Shown here: positions 23,662-36,975 of the stretch, piece after piece | Layout: each line of letters starts with the position of its first letter | How positions within the stretch are numbered: position 1 is the stretch's first letter | From: Sanderia malayensis | Taxonomy: Eukaryota; Cnidaria; Scyphozoa; Semaeostomeae; Pelagiidae | Assembly (NCBI GenBank): GCA_013076295.1 | Contig: RQOL01000906.1 | Location: 6,266,297 to 6,330,296 of the forward strand | DNA length: 64,000 nt | Reading direction: 5' to 3' | Made by a program: the position numbers and the translations under genes | The notes under the pieces: model-generated | Told to the model about the DNA's origin: nothing | The model's input: only the letters and a program-made list of their open reading frames with translations | Databases searched by the model: none

Positions 23662-25258
23662 CTAGGGGTCATCACTCGCTTCGTTCGTTCGCCCCAGCCC
23701 GTCAAGTAAAAGAAGCTTAATCTGGTTGGCGCACTTCGTGCGCTGCATTCGCTTCGCTCATGCCTCTTTCAACCCCACGTACAATGGGTTAGCTCGCTGC
23801 GCTCGCCTATCTATCTATTATCAAGAAACATTGTCTGATAGGGCGCACTTCGTGCGCTGCATTCGCTTCGCTCATGCCTCTTTCAACCCCACGTATAATG
23901 GGTTAGCTCGCTGCGCTCGCCTGTCTATCTGTTATCAAGAAACATTGATTGATAGGGCGCACTTCGTGCACTGCATTCGCTTCGCTCATGCCCCTTTCAA
24001 CCCTACTTACAATGGGTTAGCTCGCTGCGCTCGCCTGTCTATCTATTATCAAGAAACATTGCTTGATAGGGCGCACTTCGTGCGCTGCATTCGCTTCGCT
24101 CATGCCTCTTTCAACCCCACTTACAATGGGTTAGCTCGCTGCGCTCGCCTGTCAATCTATTATCAAGAAACATTGACTGATAGGGCGCACTTCGTGCGCT
24201 GCATTCGCTTACGCTCATGCCCCTTTCAACCCCACTTACAATGGGTTAGCTCGCTGCGCTCGCCTGTCTATCTATTATTAAGAAACATTGACTGATAGGG
24301 CGCACTTCGTGCGCTGCATTCGCTTCGCTCATGCCCCTTTGAACCCCACTTACAATGGGTTAGCTCGCTGCGCTCGCCTGTCTATCTATTACAAAGAAAC
24401 ATTAGCTGATAGGGCGCACTTCGTGCGCTGCATTCGCTTACGCTCATGCCTCTTCCTACTCCTCCTGCACCAGTTTGGCTCGCTTCGCTCGCCTGATAAC
24501 CCCTTATCACAATTTGTTTATTAAAACTTTGGGCTTGTTTACATTAGGCCTAAGCATCGCAAGCATGCCGAAGCAACAATGGCGGTCGCCTACTACCTAA
24601 ACTACAACTATCTCATTCAAAAAACAAAACAAAGCTATCACCTGTGTTCTCAATTGTTTCCTGTAATTTTCCAGAGGTCTCTCAAACAATTAGCAAGGCT
24701 TTACGAAGATAATTCAGGCCGTGAAACACTTTGAAAGGCGCCCAGTTATCCTTTGTGTTGAAAACAAAAACACGCGTCTTCTCCAAAAGTACCTGCTGTT
24801 TAATCCGAGGGCTAATTTGCATGATAACGAAAAACGCGTGACAGTTCACGTGAAGTCGCGAAAGAGCCAATCAAATTACAGCAAAAGGCGAAACGGGTCA
24901 CGTGAAGAGCGAATACTCTATTCGAAAATGGAGTTCGCAACGCGAATTTGGAAGTTTCGCCAGCGTAAACTGTAGTTTCTTCGTGATAGCACAATTAGCA
25001 GAATAATTAATGGAATAATTCAATAATTAGGGAGAAAATCGAAAAACAAAATCCATTACCCTGGTTAAAATAATAAACTAAACATTCAGTGTGAATTTCA
25101 TTGCCATATACCCACATACAAAAAAGCCTTTGTGATTACACGGTTCGCCGTTTCGGCCCATTGTTTTGAGGCGTTCGACCTATTGTTTCGGGTCGAATCT
25201 ATTGTTTTTGGCAGGGAAAATGCGTCATCACGTGACTCCGCAGAATATATATATTAGA
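23662..25258 (-). mobile_element. Element U3 (first of five tandem U elements)
   Basis: The outermost copy, with the gggg-type end: CTAGGGGTCATCACTCG on plus, so CCCCTAG on minus. It has seven units of about 113 bp with ctatctattat spacers. The unique region 24,490-25,258 is almost identical to that of U4. Left flank tatatccta joins the right flank ctatatgg after U7 to recreate the empty site seen in P2 at 51,654. Confidence 0.65.
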
Positions 25259-26878
25259 CTAGCCGGGGGCGCTCGCGTTCGCTCGCTTCCCGGAGGGGGG
25301 CAAGTGAAAAAAACTTAATGTGGTTGGCGCACTTCGTGCGCTGCATTTGCTTACGCTCATGCCCCTTCCAGCCCCACCTACAATGGGTTAGCTCGCTGCG
25401 CTCGCCTGTGGCTGGCGCACTTCGTGCACTGCATTCGCTTACGTTCATGCCCCTTTCAACCCCACGTACAATAGGTTAGCTCGCTGCGCTCGCCTGTGGT
25501 TGGCGCACTTCGTGCGCTGCATTCGCTTACGCTCATGCCCCTTCCAACCCCACCTACAATGGTTAAGCTCGCTGCGCTCGCCTGTGGCTGGCGCACTTCG
25601 TGCGCTGCATTCGCTTACGCTCATGCCCCTTTCAACCCCACTTACAATGGGTTAGCTCGCTGCGCTCGCCTGTCTATCTATTATTAAGAAACATTGACTG
25701 ATAGGGCGCACTTCGTGCGCTGCATTCACTTACGCTCATGCCTCTTTTAACCCCACTTACAATGGGTTAGCTCGCTGCGCTCGCCTGTCTATCTATTATC
25801 AAGAAACATTGACTGATAGGGCGCACTTCGTGCGCTGCATTCGCTTACGCTCATGCCTCTCTTAACCCCGCTTACAATGGGCTAGCTCGCTGCGCTCGCC
25901 TGTCTATCTATTATCAACAAACATTGACTGATAGGGCGCACTTCGTGCGCTGCATTCGCTTCGCTCATGCCCCTTTGAACCCCACTTACAATGGGTTAGC
26001 TCGCTGCGCTCGCCTGTCTATCTATTACAAAGAAACATTAGCTGATAGGGCGCACTTCGTGCGCTGCATTCGCTTACGCTCATGCCTCTTCCTACTCCTC
26101 CTGCACCAGTTTGGCTCGCTTCGCTCGCCTGATAACCCCTTATCATAATTTGTTTATTAAAACTTTGGGCTTGTTTACATTAGGCCTAAGCATCGCAAGC
26201 ATGCCGAAGCAACAATGGCGGTCGCCTACTACCTAAACTACAACTATCTCATTCAAAAAACAAAACAAAGCTATCACCTGTGTTCTCAATTGTTTCCTGT
26301 AATTTTCCAGAGGTCTCTCAAACAATTAGCAAGGCTTTAGGAAGATAATTCAGGCCGTGAAACACTTTGAAAGGCGCCCAGTTATCCTTACACGCGTCTT
26401 CTCCAAAAGTACCTGCTGTTCAATCCGAGGGCTAATTTGCATGATAACGAAAAACGCGTGACAGTTCACGTGAAGTCGCGAAAGAGCCAATCAAATTACA
26501 GCAAAAGGCGAAACGGGTCACGTGAAGAGCGAATACTCTATTCGAAAATGGAGTTCGCAACGCGAATTTGGAAGTTTCGCCAGCGTAAACTGTAGTTTCT
26601 TCGTGATAGCACAATTAGCAGAATAATTAATGGAATAATTCAATAATTAGGGAGAAAATCGAAAAACACAATCCATTACCCTGGTTAAAATAATAAACTA
26701 AACATTCAGTGTGAATTTCATTGCCATATACCCACATACAAAAAAGCCTTTGTGATTACACGGTTCGCCGTTTCGGCCCATTGTTTTGAGGCGTTCGACC
26801 TATTGTTTCGGGTCGAATCTATTGTTTTTGGCAGGGAAAATGCGTCATCACGTGACTCCGCAGAATATATATATTAGA
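25259..26878 (-). mobile_element. Element U4
   Basis: Begins CTAGCCGGGGGC directly after U3's ...TATTAGA. It holds a mix of 88-bp and about 113-bp units, then a unique region nearly identical to U3 apart from a loss of about 15 bp near 26,390. Confidence 0.65.
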
Positions 26879-28077
26879 CTAGCCGGGGGCGCTCGCGTTC
26901 GCTCGCTTCCTGGAGGGGGGCAAGTGAAAAAAACTTAATGTGGTTGGCGCACTTCGTGCGCTGCATTCGCTTACGCTCATGCCCCTTCCAACCCCACCTA
27001 CAATGGGTTAGCTCGCTGCGCTCGCCTGTGGCTGGCGCACTTCGTGCGCTGCATTCGCTTACGCTCATGCCCCTTCCAACCCCACCTACAATGGGTTAGC
27101 TCGCTGCGCTCGCCTGTGGCTGGCGCACTTCGTGCGCTGCATTCGCTTACGCTCATGCCCCTTCCAACCCCACCTACAAAGGGTTAGCTTGCTGCGCTCG
27201 CCTGTCTATCTATTATCAAGAAACATTGACTGATAGGGCGCACTTCGTGCGCGGCATTCGCTCATGCCTCTGCCTACTCCTCTAGCAACAGTTTGGCTCG
27301 CTTCGCTTGCCTGATAACCCCTTATCATAATTTGTTTATTAAAACCTTGGGCTTGTTTACATTAGGCCTAAGCGTCGCAAGCATGCCGGAGCAACAATGG
27401 CGGTCGTCTACTACCTAAACTACAACTATCTCACTCGAAAAACAAAACAAAGCTATCACCTGTGTTCTCAATTGTTTCCTGTAATTTTCCAGAGGTCTCT
27501 CAAACAATTAGCAAGTCTTTACAAAGATATTTCAGGTCGTAAAACACTTTGAAAGGCGCCTAGTTATCCTTTGTGTTGAAAACAAAAACACGCGTCTTCT
27601 CCAAAAGTACCTGCTGTTCAACCCGAGGGCAAATTTGCATGATAACGAAAAACGCGTGACTGTTCACGTGAAGTCGCGAAAAGAGCCAATCAAATTGCAG
27701 AAAAAGGCGAAACGGATCACGTGAAGAGCGAATACTCTGTTCGAAAATGGAGTTCGCAACACGAATTTGGAAGTTTCGCCAGCGTAAACCGTAGTTTTTT
27801 CGTGATAGCACAATTAGCAGAATAATTAGTGGAATAATTCAAAATTTCAGGAGAAAATCGGAAAACAAAATCCATTACCCTGGTTAAATTAATAAAGTAA
27901 ACATTCAGTGTGAATTTCATTGCCATTTACTCACATACAAAAAAGCCTTGGTGATTACACCGTTCGCCGTTTCGGCCCATTGTTTTGGGGCGTTCGACCT
28001 ATTGTTTCGGGTCGAATCTATTGTTTTTGGGAGGGAAAGTGCGTCATCACGTGACATCGCAGAAAAGTTATTTTAGA
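26879..28077 (-). mobile_element. Element U5
   Basis: CTAGCCGGGGGC start, four to five repeat units, then the standard unique region ending TTTTAGA. It has more substitutions relative to U3 and U4, so it is an older or separate copy. Confidence 0.65.
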
Positions 28078-30181
28078 CTAGGGGTCATCACTCGCTTCGC
28101 TCGTTCGCCCCAGTCCGTCAAGTAAAAAAAGCTTAATTTGGTTGGCGCGCTGCGCGCGCTGCATTCGCTCCCGCTCATGCCCATACATACATACATACAT
28201 ACATACATACATACCTACATACATACATACATACATACATACATACATACATACATACATACATACATACATAAATACATACATGGGCCGGGTTCGGTCG
28301 CTTCGCTCCCTCCCCGGAGCCCGTCAAGTAAATAAAGCTTAATCTGGTTGGCCCGCTTCGCGCGCTGCATTCGCTTCCGCTCATGCCCATACCTACATAC
28401 ATACCTACATACATACAAACATACATACATACATACATACATACATGAGCCGGGTTCGGTCGCTTCGCTCCCTCCCCGGAGCCCGTCAAGTAAGCAATGC
28501 TTAATCTGGTTGGCGCGCTTCGCGCGCTGCATTCGCTGCCGCTCATGCCCATACATACATACATACCCTACAATACATACCCTACAATACATACCCTACA
28601 ATACATACCCTACAATACATACCCTACATAACATACCCTACTATACTTACCCTACAATACAAAACCCTACAATACATACCCTACAATACATATCCTACAT
28701 AACATACCGTACAATACATACCCTACAATACATACCCTACAATACATACCCTACTATACATACCCTACAATACATATTACGACGCAACATTTCTAAAGAA
28801 AGTAAAGGTGGGAGGTCGAATCTTCCCCCCTGCCAAGCGACCGCCCCGCGACCACGCTGCCCCCCTGAAAGCTGTTTCTGAAAGTTGATAGCTTCAGTGT
28901 GAAGTTTGAAAAAAAAAGGTGCTTTCAAAAATTTAATCCACCCTGGAAAATGTAAACTCAATCTGTAATAAAAATTATATCAAACTGTAGCTAAGGAAAC
29001 AGCGAACACGTTGCAAGTAGTCTCATCTCTTAAATAAGTAGTACTGAATTCTTAGAGACCATTTGGTGGAAGTGGTTTTAATGAAATTTCGGAGCCGTGC
29101 AAAGAGCAAAACCTTTAAACACACTTTAGCAAGTAAAAATAGTATTTACCGTGGCAAATAGTGACCCAGTTGAACTCAAAAACACCAACATGAAGGTAAT
29201 ATGTTGGGGAACAATTATCGAAAGTGTTTGGGTAAAAAATAATCAATTGTGGCAGGCTGAAATTGAATTTTCGCAAATGCAAAAACAACGCGTGTTGCGT
29301 GAACAATTGCTCCTTCCCGAGTGAAAAGCAACTTTGTTGGAAATCGTAAAAAACAAAAAAAAAACAAAAAAAACAACACATTATTCTAGTTGTGTTATCA
29401 GACAACACTTGTCAAAAATTTAAATGGGGAAAATCGTGCAAATAGGGCCGGAAAAATTCAAAACTTTGACCATGGCCTAAACGTTGTTAGCATGCCGAAG
29501 CAACAATGGCGGTCGCCTACTACAAAACCCACAACTATTTCATTCAAAAAACAAAACAAAGCTATCACCTGTGTTCTCTATTGTTTCCTGCAACTCTCCA
29601 GGGGTCTTTCAAACAATTAAGAGCTCTTTACAAAGATAATTCAGGTGGAAAAACACTTTGAAAGGCGCCCACCTCACTTTTTGTGTACAAAACAAAAACA
29701 CGCGTCTCCAAAAGTACCTGCTGCCTGCCGAGGGCAAATTTGCATGATAACGAAAAACGCGTCACTGTTCACGTGAAGTTGCGAAAGAGCCAATCAAATT
29801 GCAGGAAAAGGCGAAACGGGTCACGTGAAGAGCGAATACTCTTTTCGAAAATGGAGTCGGGGACGCGAATTTGGAAGTTTCGCCAGCGTAAACCGTCGTT
29901 TTTTCGTGATAGCACAATTAGTGGAGTAATTAATAGAATAACTCCAAAATTCTTTTAAAATAGGCTTCCAAAAATAGATAACTTTTGCCTACTCCAGAAA
30001 CGGAGCCTTTCCATGCAAGTGCCAACCTTTTGCGACCCCATTGAAAAAAGCCTTATTGATCACCGATTCGCCGTTTCGTCCCATTGTTTTGAGGCGTTCG
30101 ACCTATTGTTTCGGGTCGAATCTATTGTTTTAGGCAGAGTTTCGCCACCGTCACGTGACATCGCAGAATAGTAATATTAGA
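28078..30181 (-). mobile_element. Element U6, with (ATAC)n and 14-bp arrays
   Basis: CTAGGGGTCATC end. The 88-bp array is replaced by (ATAC)n blocks (28,188-28,274, 28,389-28,446, 28,548-28,564) separated by a spacer of about 100 bp with a GGCGCGC-ttc-GCGCGC hairpin. A 14-bp array follows (28,563-28,781), then about 680 bp not present in U1-U5, then the standard 3' unique region. The minus ORF at 29,115-29,408 recurs in U7 but has no domain. Confidence 0.6.
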
Positions 30182-33100
30182 CTAGGGGTCATCACTCGCT
30201 TCGCTCGTTCGCCCCAGCCCGTCAAGTAAAAAAAGCTTAATCTAGTTGGCGCGCTTCGCGCGCTGCTTTCGCTCCCGCTCATGCCCATACATACATACAT
30301 ACAACCATGCATACCTACATACATACATACATACATACATACATACATACATACATACATGAGCCGGGTTCGGTCGCTTCGCTCCCTCCCCGGAGCCCGT
30401 CAAGTAAACAATGCTTAATCTGGTTGGCGCGCTTCGCGCGCTGCATTCGCTCCCGCTCATGCCCATACATACATACATACATACCTACATACATACCTAC
30501 ATACATACATACATACATACATACATACATACATAGATACATACATACATACATACATACATACATACATACAAAGATGAGCCGGGTTCGGTCGCTTCGC
30601 TCCCTCCCCGGAGCCCGTCAAGTAAAAAATGCTTAATCTGGTTGGCGCGCTTTGCGCGCTGCATTCACTTACGCTCATGCCCATACATACATACATACAT
30701 ACATGCATACATACATACATACATACATACATACATACATACATACATACTACATACATACCCTACAATACATATCCTACAATACATACCCTACATACAT
30801 ACCCTACAATACATACCCTAAAATACATACCCTACATTTATACCCTACAATACATACCCTACAATACATACCCTACAATACATACCCTACAATACATACC
30901 CTACATAACATACCCTACAATACATACCCTACAATACATATCCTACATAACATACCCTACAATACATACCCTACAATACATACCCTACAATACATACCCT
31001 ACAATACAAACCCTACAATACATACCCTACAATACATACCCTACAATACATGTCCTACTATATATACCCTACAATACATACCATACAATACATACCCTAC
31101 AATACATACCCTACAATACATACCCTACAATACATACCCTACAATACATACCCTACAATACATACCCTACTATACAAACCCTACAATACATACCCTACAA
31201 TACATACCCTACAATACAAACCCTACAATACATACCCTACAATACATACCCTACTATATATACCCTACAATACATACCCTACAATACATACCCTACAATA
31301 CATACCCTACAATACATGCCCTACAATACATACCCTACAATACATACCATACAATACATACCCTACAATACATACCCTACAATACATATCCTACTATATA
31401 TACCCTACAATACATACCCTACAATACATACCCTACAATACATACCCTACAATACATACCCTACAATACATACCCTACAATACATACCCTACTATACAAA
31501 CCCTACAATACATACCCTACAATACATACCCTACAATACAAACCCTACAATACATACCCTACAATACATACCCTACTATATATACCCTACAATACATACC
31601 CTACAATACATACCCTACAATACATACCCTACAATACATGCCCTACAATACATACCCTACAATACATACCATACAATACATACCCTACAATACATACCCT
31701 ACAATACATATCCTACTATATATACCCTACAATACATACCCTACAATACATACCCTACAATACATACCCTACAATACATGCCCTACAATACATACCCTAC
31801 AATACATACCCTACTATACATACCCTACAATACATACCCTACAATACATACCCTACAATACATATTACGACGCAACATTCTAAAGAAAGTAAAGGTGGGA
31901 GGTCGAATCTTCCCCCCTGCCAAGCGACCGCCCCGCGCCCACACTGCCCCCCTGAAAGCTGTTTCTGAAAGTTGATAGCTTCAGTGTGAAGTTTAAAAAA
32001 AAAGGTGCTTTCAAAAATTTAATCCATCCTGGAAAATTTAAACTCAATCTGTAATAACAATTATATCAAACTGTAGCTAAGGAAACAGCGAACACGTTGC
32101 AAATAGTCTCATCTCTTAAATAAGTAATACTGAATTCTTAGAGACCATTTGGTGGAAGTGGTTTGAATGAAATTTCGGAGCCGTGCAAAAAGCAAAACCT
32201 TTGAACACACTTTAGCAAGTAAAAATAGTATTTACCGTGGCAAATAGTGACCCAGTGGAACTCAAAAAACACCAACATGAAGATAATATGTTGGGGAACA
32301 ATTATCGAAAGTGTTTGGGTAAAAAATAATCAATTGTGGCAGGCTAAAATTGAATTTTTGCAAATGCAAAAACAACGCGTGTTGCGTGAAAAATTGCTCC
32401 TTCCCGAGTGAAAAGCAACTTTGTTGGAAATCGTAAAAAAACAAAACAAAATACAAAAAAAACAACACATTATTTTAGTTGTGTTATCAGACAACACTTG
32501 TCAAAAATTTAAATGGGGAAAATCGTGCAAATAGGGCCGGAAAAATTCAAAACTTTGACCATGGCCTAAACGTTGTTAGCATGCCGAAGCAACAATGGCG
32601 GTCGCCTACTACAAAACCCACAACTATTTCATTCAAAAAACAAAACAAAGCTATCACCTGTGTTCTCTATTGTTTCCTGCAACTCTCCAGGGGTCTTTCA
32701 AACAATTAAGAGCTCTTTACAAAGATAATTCAGGTGGTAAAACACTTTGAAAGGCGCCCACCTCACTTTTTGTGTACAAAACAAAAACACGCGTCTTCTC
32801 CAAAAGTACCTGCTGCCTGCCGAGGGCAAATTTGCATGATAACGAAAAACACGTCACTGTTTACGTGAAGTTGCGAAAGAGCCAATCAAAATGCAGGAAA
32901 AGGCGAAACGCGTCACGTGAAGAGCGAATACTCTTTTCGAAAATGGAGTCAAGGACGCGAATTTGGAAGTTTCGCCAGCGTAAACCGTCGTTTTTTCGTG
33001 ATAGCACAATTAGTGGAGTAATTAATAGAATAACTCAAAAATTCTTTTAAAATAGGCTTCCAAAAATAGATAACTTTTGCCTACTCCAGAAACGGAGCCT

Positions 33101-33273
33101 TTCCATGCAAGTGCCAACCTTTTGCGACCCCATTGAAAAAAGCCTTATTGATCACCGATTCGCCGTTTCGTCCCATTGTTTTGAGGCGTTCGACCTATTG
33201 TTTCGGGTCGAATCTATTGTTTTAGGCAGAGTTTCGCCACCGTCACGTGACATCGCAGAATAGTAATATTAGA
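30182..33273 (-). mobile_element. Element U7 (last of the tandem)
   Basis: Same order as U6, with three (ATAC)n blocks (30,287-30,361, 30,469-30,573, 30,682-30,757) and a 14-bp array expanded to about 1.1 kb. From 31,863 onward it is nearly identical to U6 from 28,785. The junction ttaga|ctatatgg at 33,274 re-enters the C2H2 gene of P1 between its Ser and Arg codons near the C-terminus. Confidence 0.65.
30755..31866. repeat. 14-bp tandem array, about 80 units
   Basis: Unit ccctacaatacata with variants (ctactata, aatacaaa, cctacataac). Because 14 is not divisible by 3 and the unit has no stop in any forward frame, all three plus frames are open for hundreds of codons (30,629-31,975 and others). 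These are repeat artefacts, not genes. Confidence 0.97.
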
Positions 33274-33764
33274 CTATATGGAAATGCTGGAGTACTATTA
33301 AATTCAAGTTCATTCACAGCAGCATCCTCAGAATCACTAGCTTCCTCTTCTTCGTCATTCTTTGCTTGACGTATGATGAGATATTTTCTTTTCTCAATAG
33401 CATAATCTAAGGCCTCTTGCATATCCATATCATCTTCCCTCTGTGCTTTTTGCATCGTTGCTATAACTGCAGTTACAGCAGCGTCATTTTCAAAACTTCT
33501 ATTATATAAAAATTTACGTTTGAAAACTTGCAATATGTTTTCATCTTCATCCACTTCCTTACGCATAGAAAGCCATACATTCCCTAAAGGAAGATCCTCA
33601 TCAGTGTTGACAGTTTCATCATTATCATGATCACTTTCAACTTCTATCTCATCATCTGAGCCAGACTCTTCACTGCTCTCCTCGTGCATCTCTTCTTCAT
33701 GTCGTGTAACATTACTTTTATACTTGGAAGAAAATTCACATTGATCACATTTATACTGACTCAT
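33243..33764 (-). pseudogene. C2H2 zinc-finger ORF of P1, left arm, interrupted at its end
   Basis: Start ATG at 33,764 (tagcc ATG a), 77 bp after a TATA box on this strand. The protein is as in the right-arm copy: one C2H2 finger (C-x2-C-x12-H-x4-H, from YKCDQC), an acidic Ser/Glu/Asp stretch, a central region with VFKRK, and an acidic tail. Insertion of the U tandem at 33,274 removes the final Arg-Ile and stop and adds about 10 foreign codons ending at 33,243. It differs from the right-arm copy at four residues (W-L/P-S, K-F/L-L, D-A/V-V, R-E/K-D). Confidence 0.8.
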
Positions 33765-33834
33765 GGCTAGCTGTTTACTTATAATTACCAACTAACTCTT
33801 AAATCCCTGAATTCTAGAGTCTCAACTCGCTTGA

Positions 33835-33841
33835 TTTTATA
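33835..33841 (-). promoter_or_regulatory. TATA box, P1 left gene
   Basis: TATAAAA on the minus strand, 77 bp before the ATG. The same sequence and spacing occur before all four zinc-finger ORFs. Confidence 0.6.
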
Positions 33842-33959
33842 GATAAGTTCCTCCATTCTTTATGGTACGGGAAACGGACTGAACGATATTTCCGAGTAAA
33901 CAAAACTTAATCCTTGGATAATGCTAACTAATCCTGATTAATGACTACTCCATTCTAGC

Positions 33960-36800
33960 TAATCATTCCTAGTCATTACCTTCTCAATACTTGATCCTCA
34001 ATACATCCTTGATTATCATTCCTAATCATTACCTGATCATTAGTTGATCCTTCACTGATCCTTACTAATCCTTACCAATCATACCTATTAATTACCTGAT
34101 CATCAGTATATCCTTAACTGATCCTTGATAATCCTTACAGTCACTACTGATCATCAGTTGATCTTTAAGTAATCCTCACTAATCCTAACTAATCATTCCT
34201 AATCATTACCTTATCATTATTTAATCATTAACTGATCCTTACCAATCCTAACCAATCATACTTAATCATTAGCAGATCATCAGTTGATCCTTAACTGATC
34301 CTTACGAATCCTTACTAATCATTCTTAATTATTAGCAGGTCATCAGTTGATCCTTAGCTGATCCTCACCAATCCTTACCAATCATACATAATCATTACCT
34401 GATCATCAGTTGATCTTTTACTGATCCTTGATAATCCTAGCCAATCATACCTAATCATTAGCTGATCATGAGTTCATCCTTAACTGATCCTCAGTGATCC
34501 TTATAGTCATTCATAGTCATTACTGATCATCAGTTGATCCTTAGCTGATCCTCACCAATCCTTACCAATCATACATAAACATTACCTGATCATCAGTTGA
34601 TCCTTAGCTGATCCTCATTAATCCTTACCAATCATACCTAATCATTAGCTGATCATGAGTTCATCCTTAACTGATCCTTACGAATCCTTACTAATCATTC
34701 TTAATTATTAGCAGGTCATCAGTTGATCCTTAGCTGGTCCTCACCAATCCTTACCAATCATACATAATCATTACCTGATCATCAGTTGATCCTTAGCTGA
34801 TCCTCATTAATCCTTACCAATCATACTTAATCATTAGCAGATCATCAGTTGATTCTTAGCTGATCCTTGCTAGTCCTTATCAATCTTTCCTAATCATCAT
34901 CTGATCATCTGTTGATCCTTACTAGTCCTTACCAATCATTCCTAATCACTACCTGATGCTTAGTTGTTGTTCCTTAACTAATCCTTACGAATCCTTACTA
35001 ATCATTCTTAATCATTACCTCATCATTAGTTGATCCTTAACAGATCCTTCTAATCCTAACTATTCATTACTAATCATAGCTAGTCATTACATAATCATTA
35101 GTTGATCTTTAACTGATCCTGGCTTTATCCATTCAACATTTATCCTTACTAATCCTGACTAATAATTTCTTATCATAACCCAATCCTTATTAATCCTTGG
35201 CTAGATTTTATTAATCTTCAGTTGATCCCGACTGAACACCCTCCACAGTACTGCTGATGATCTGCTAATGATTAAGTATGATTGGTAAGGATTAATGAGG
35301 ATCAGCTAAGGATCAACTGATGATCAGGTAATGATTATGTATGATTGGTAAGGATTGGTGAGGACCAGCTAAGGATCAACTGATGACCTGCTAATAATTA
35401 AGAATGATTAGTAAGGATTCGTAAGGATCAGTTAAGGATGAACTCATGATCAGCTAATGATTAGGTATGATTGGTAAGGATTAATGAGGATCAGCTAAGG
35501 ATCAACTGATGATCAGGTAATGATTATGTATGATTGGTAAGGATTGGTGAGGATCAGCTAAGGATCAACTGATGATCAGTAATGACTATGATTGACTATA
35601 AGGATCACTGAGGATCAGTTAAGGATGAACTCATGATCAGCTAATGATTAGGTATGATTGGCTAGGATTATCAAGGATCAGTAAAAGATCTACTGATGAT
35701 CAGGTAATGATTATGTATGATTGGTAAGGATTGGTGAGGATCAGCTAAGGATCAACTGATGATCAGTAATGACTATGAATGACTATAAGGATCACTGAGG
35801 ATCAGTTAAGGATGAACTCATGATCAGCTAATGATTAGGTATGATTGGCTAGGATTATCAAGGATCAGTAAAAGATCTACTGATGATCAGGTAATGATTA
35901 TGTATGATTGGTAAGGATTGGTGAGGATCAGCTAAGGATCAACTGATGACCTGCTAATAATTAAGAATGATTAGTAAGGATTCGTAAGGATCAGTTAAGG
36001 ATCAACTGATGATCTGCTAATGATTAAGTATGATTGGTTAGGATTGGTAAGGATCAGTTAATGATTAAAGAATGATAAGGTAATGATTAGGAATGGTTAG
36101 TAATGAATAGTTTGGATTAGTAAGGATCAGTTAAGGATCAAGTAATGATAAGGTAATGATTAGGAATGATTGAATATGATTGGTTAGGATCAGTTAAGGA
36201 TCAAGTAATGATAAGGTAATGATTAGGAATGATTAGTTAGGATTAGTAAGGATCAGTTAAGGATCAAGTAATGATAAGGCAATGATTAGGAATGATTAGT
36301 TAGGATTAGTGAGGATCAGTTAAGGATCAAGTAATGATAAGGTAATGATTAGGAATGATTAGTTAGGATTAGTGAGGATCAGTTAAGGATCAAGTAATGA
36401 TAAGGTAATGATTAGGGATGATTAGTTAGGATTAGTGAGGATCAGTTAAGGATCAAGTAATGATAAGGTAATGATTAGGAATGATTAGTTAGGATTAGAA
36501 AGGATCAGTTAAGGATCAAGTAATGATAAGGTAATGATTAGGAATGATTAGTTAGGATTAGTGAGGATTACTTAAAGATCAACTGATGATCAGTAGTGAC
36601 TGTAAGGATTATCAAGGATCAGTTAAGGATATACTGATGATCAGGTAATTAATAGGTATGATTGGTAAGGATTAGTAAGGATCAGTGAAGGATCAAGTAA
36701 TGATCAGGTAATGATTAGGAATGATAATCAAGGATGTATTGAGGATCAAGTATTGAGAAGGTAATGACTAGGAATGATTAGCTAGAATGGAGTAGTCATT
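33960..36800. repeat. P1 central inverted 63-bp array
   Basis: Left arm runs to about 35,225 in tgatcc/taatc orientation. A spacer of about 40 bp (35,222-35,262, containing ccgactgaacaccctcc) follows, then the right arm is in reverse complement. Units are about 63 bp built of six 10-11-bp blocks (ctgatcctt, actaatcct, aactaatcatt, cctaatcatt, accttatcatt, acttgatccta-like). The P1 arms mix several unit variants. Confidence 0.95.
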
Positions 36801-36898
36801 AATCAGGATTAGTTAGCATTATCCAAGGATTAAGTTTTGTTTACTCGGAAATATCGTTCAGTCCCTCTCCCGTACCATAATGAATGGAGGAACTTATC

Positions 36899-36905
36899 TA
36901 TAAAA
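36899..36905 (+). promoter_or_regulatory. TATA box, P1 right gene
   Basis: TATAAAA 77 bp upstream of the ATG at 36,976, between the array and the gene. Confidence 0.6.
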
Positions 36906-36975
36906 TCAAGCGAGTTGAGACTCTAGAATTCAGGGATTTAAGAGTTAGTTGGTAATTATAAGTAAACAGCTAGCC

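Noticed and set aside
23726..26148. Repetitive ORFs with HFVRCIRFAH units
   Set aside because: Translation of the 88/113-bp minisatellite, broken as soon as unit length changes.
28175..30759. ORFs rich in MYVC or IHTY
   Set aside because: Translation of (ATAC)n microsatellites.
30755..31866. CCCTA-containing array as an interstitial telomere
   Set aside because: The unit is 14 bp with aatacata and does not contain TTAGGG/CCCTAA tandems.
30629..31975. ORFs of 448, 438 and 277 codons with HTLQYIPYNTYPTI repeats
   Set aside because: All three frames of the 14-bp array are open because the unit contains no stop; this is repeat arithmetic, not coding.
23662..33273. CRISPR-like array
   Set aside because: The spacing holds no unique spacers, the units are eukaryotic minisatellites, and no cas genes are present.
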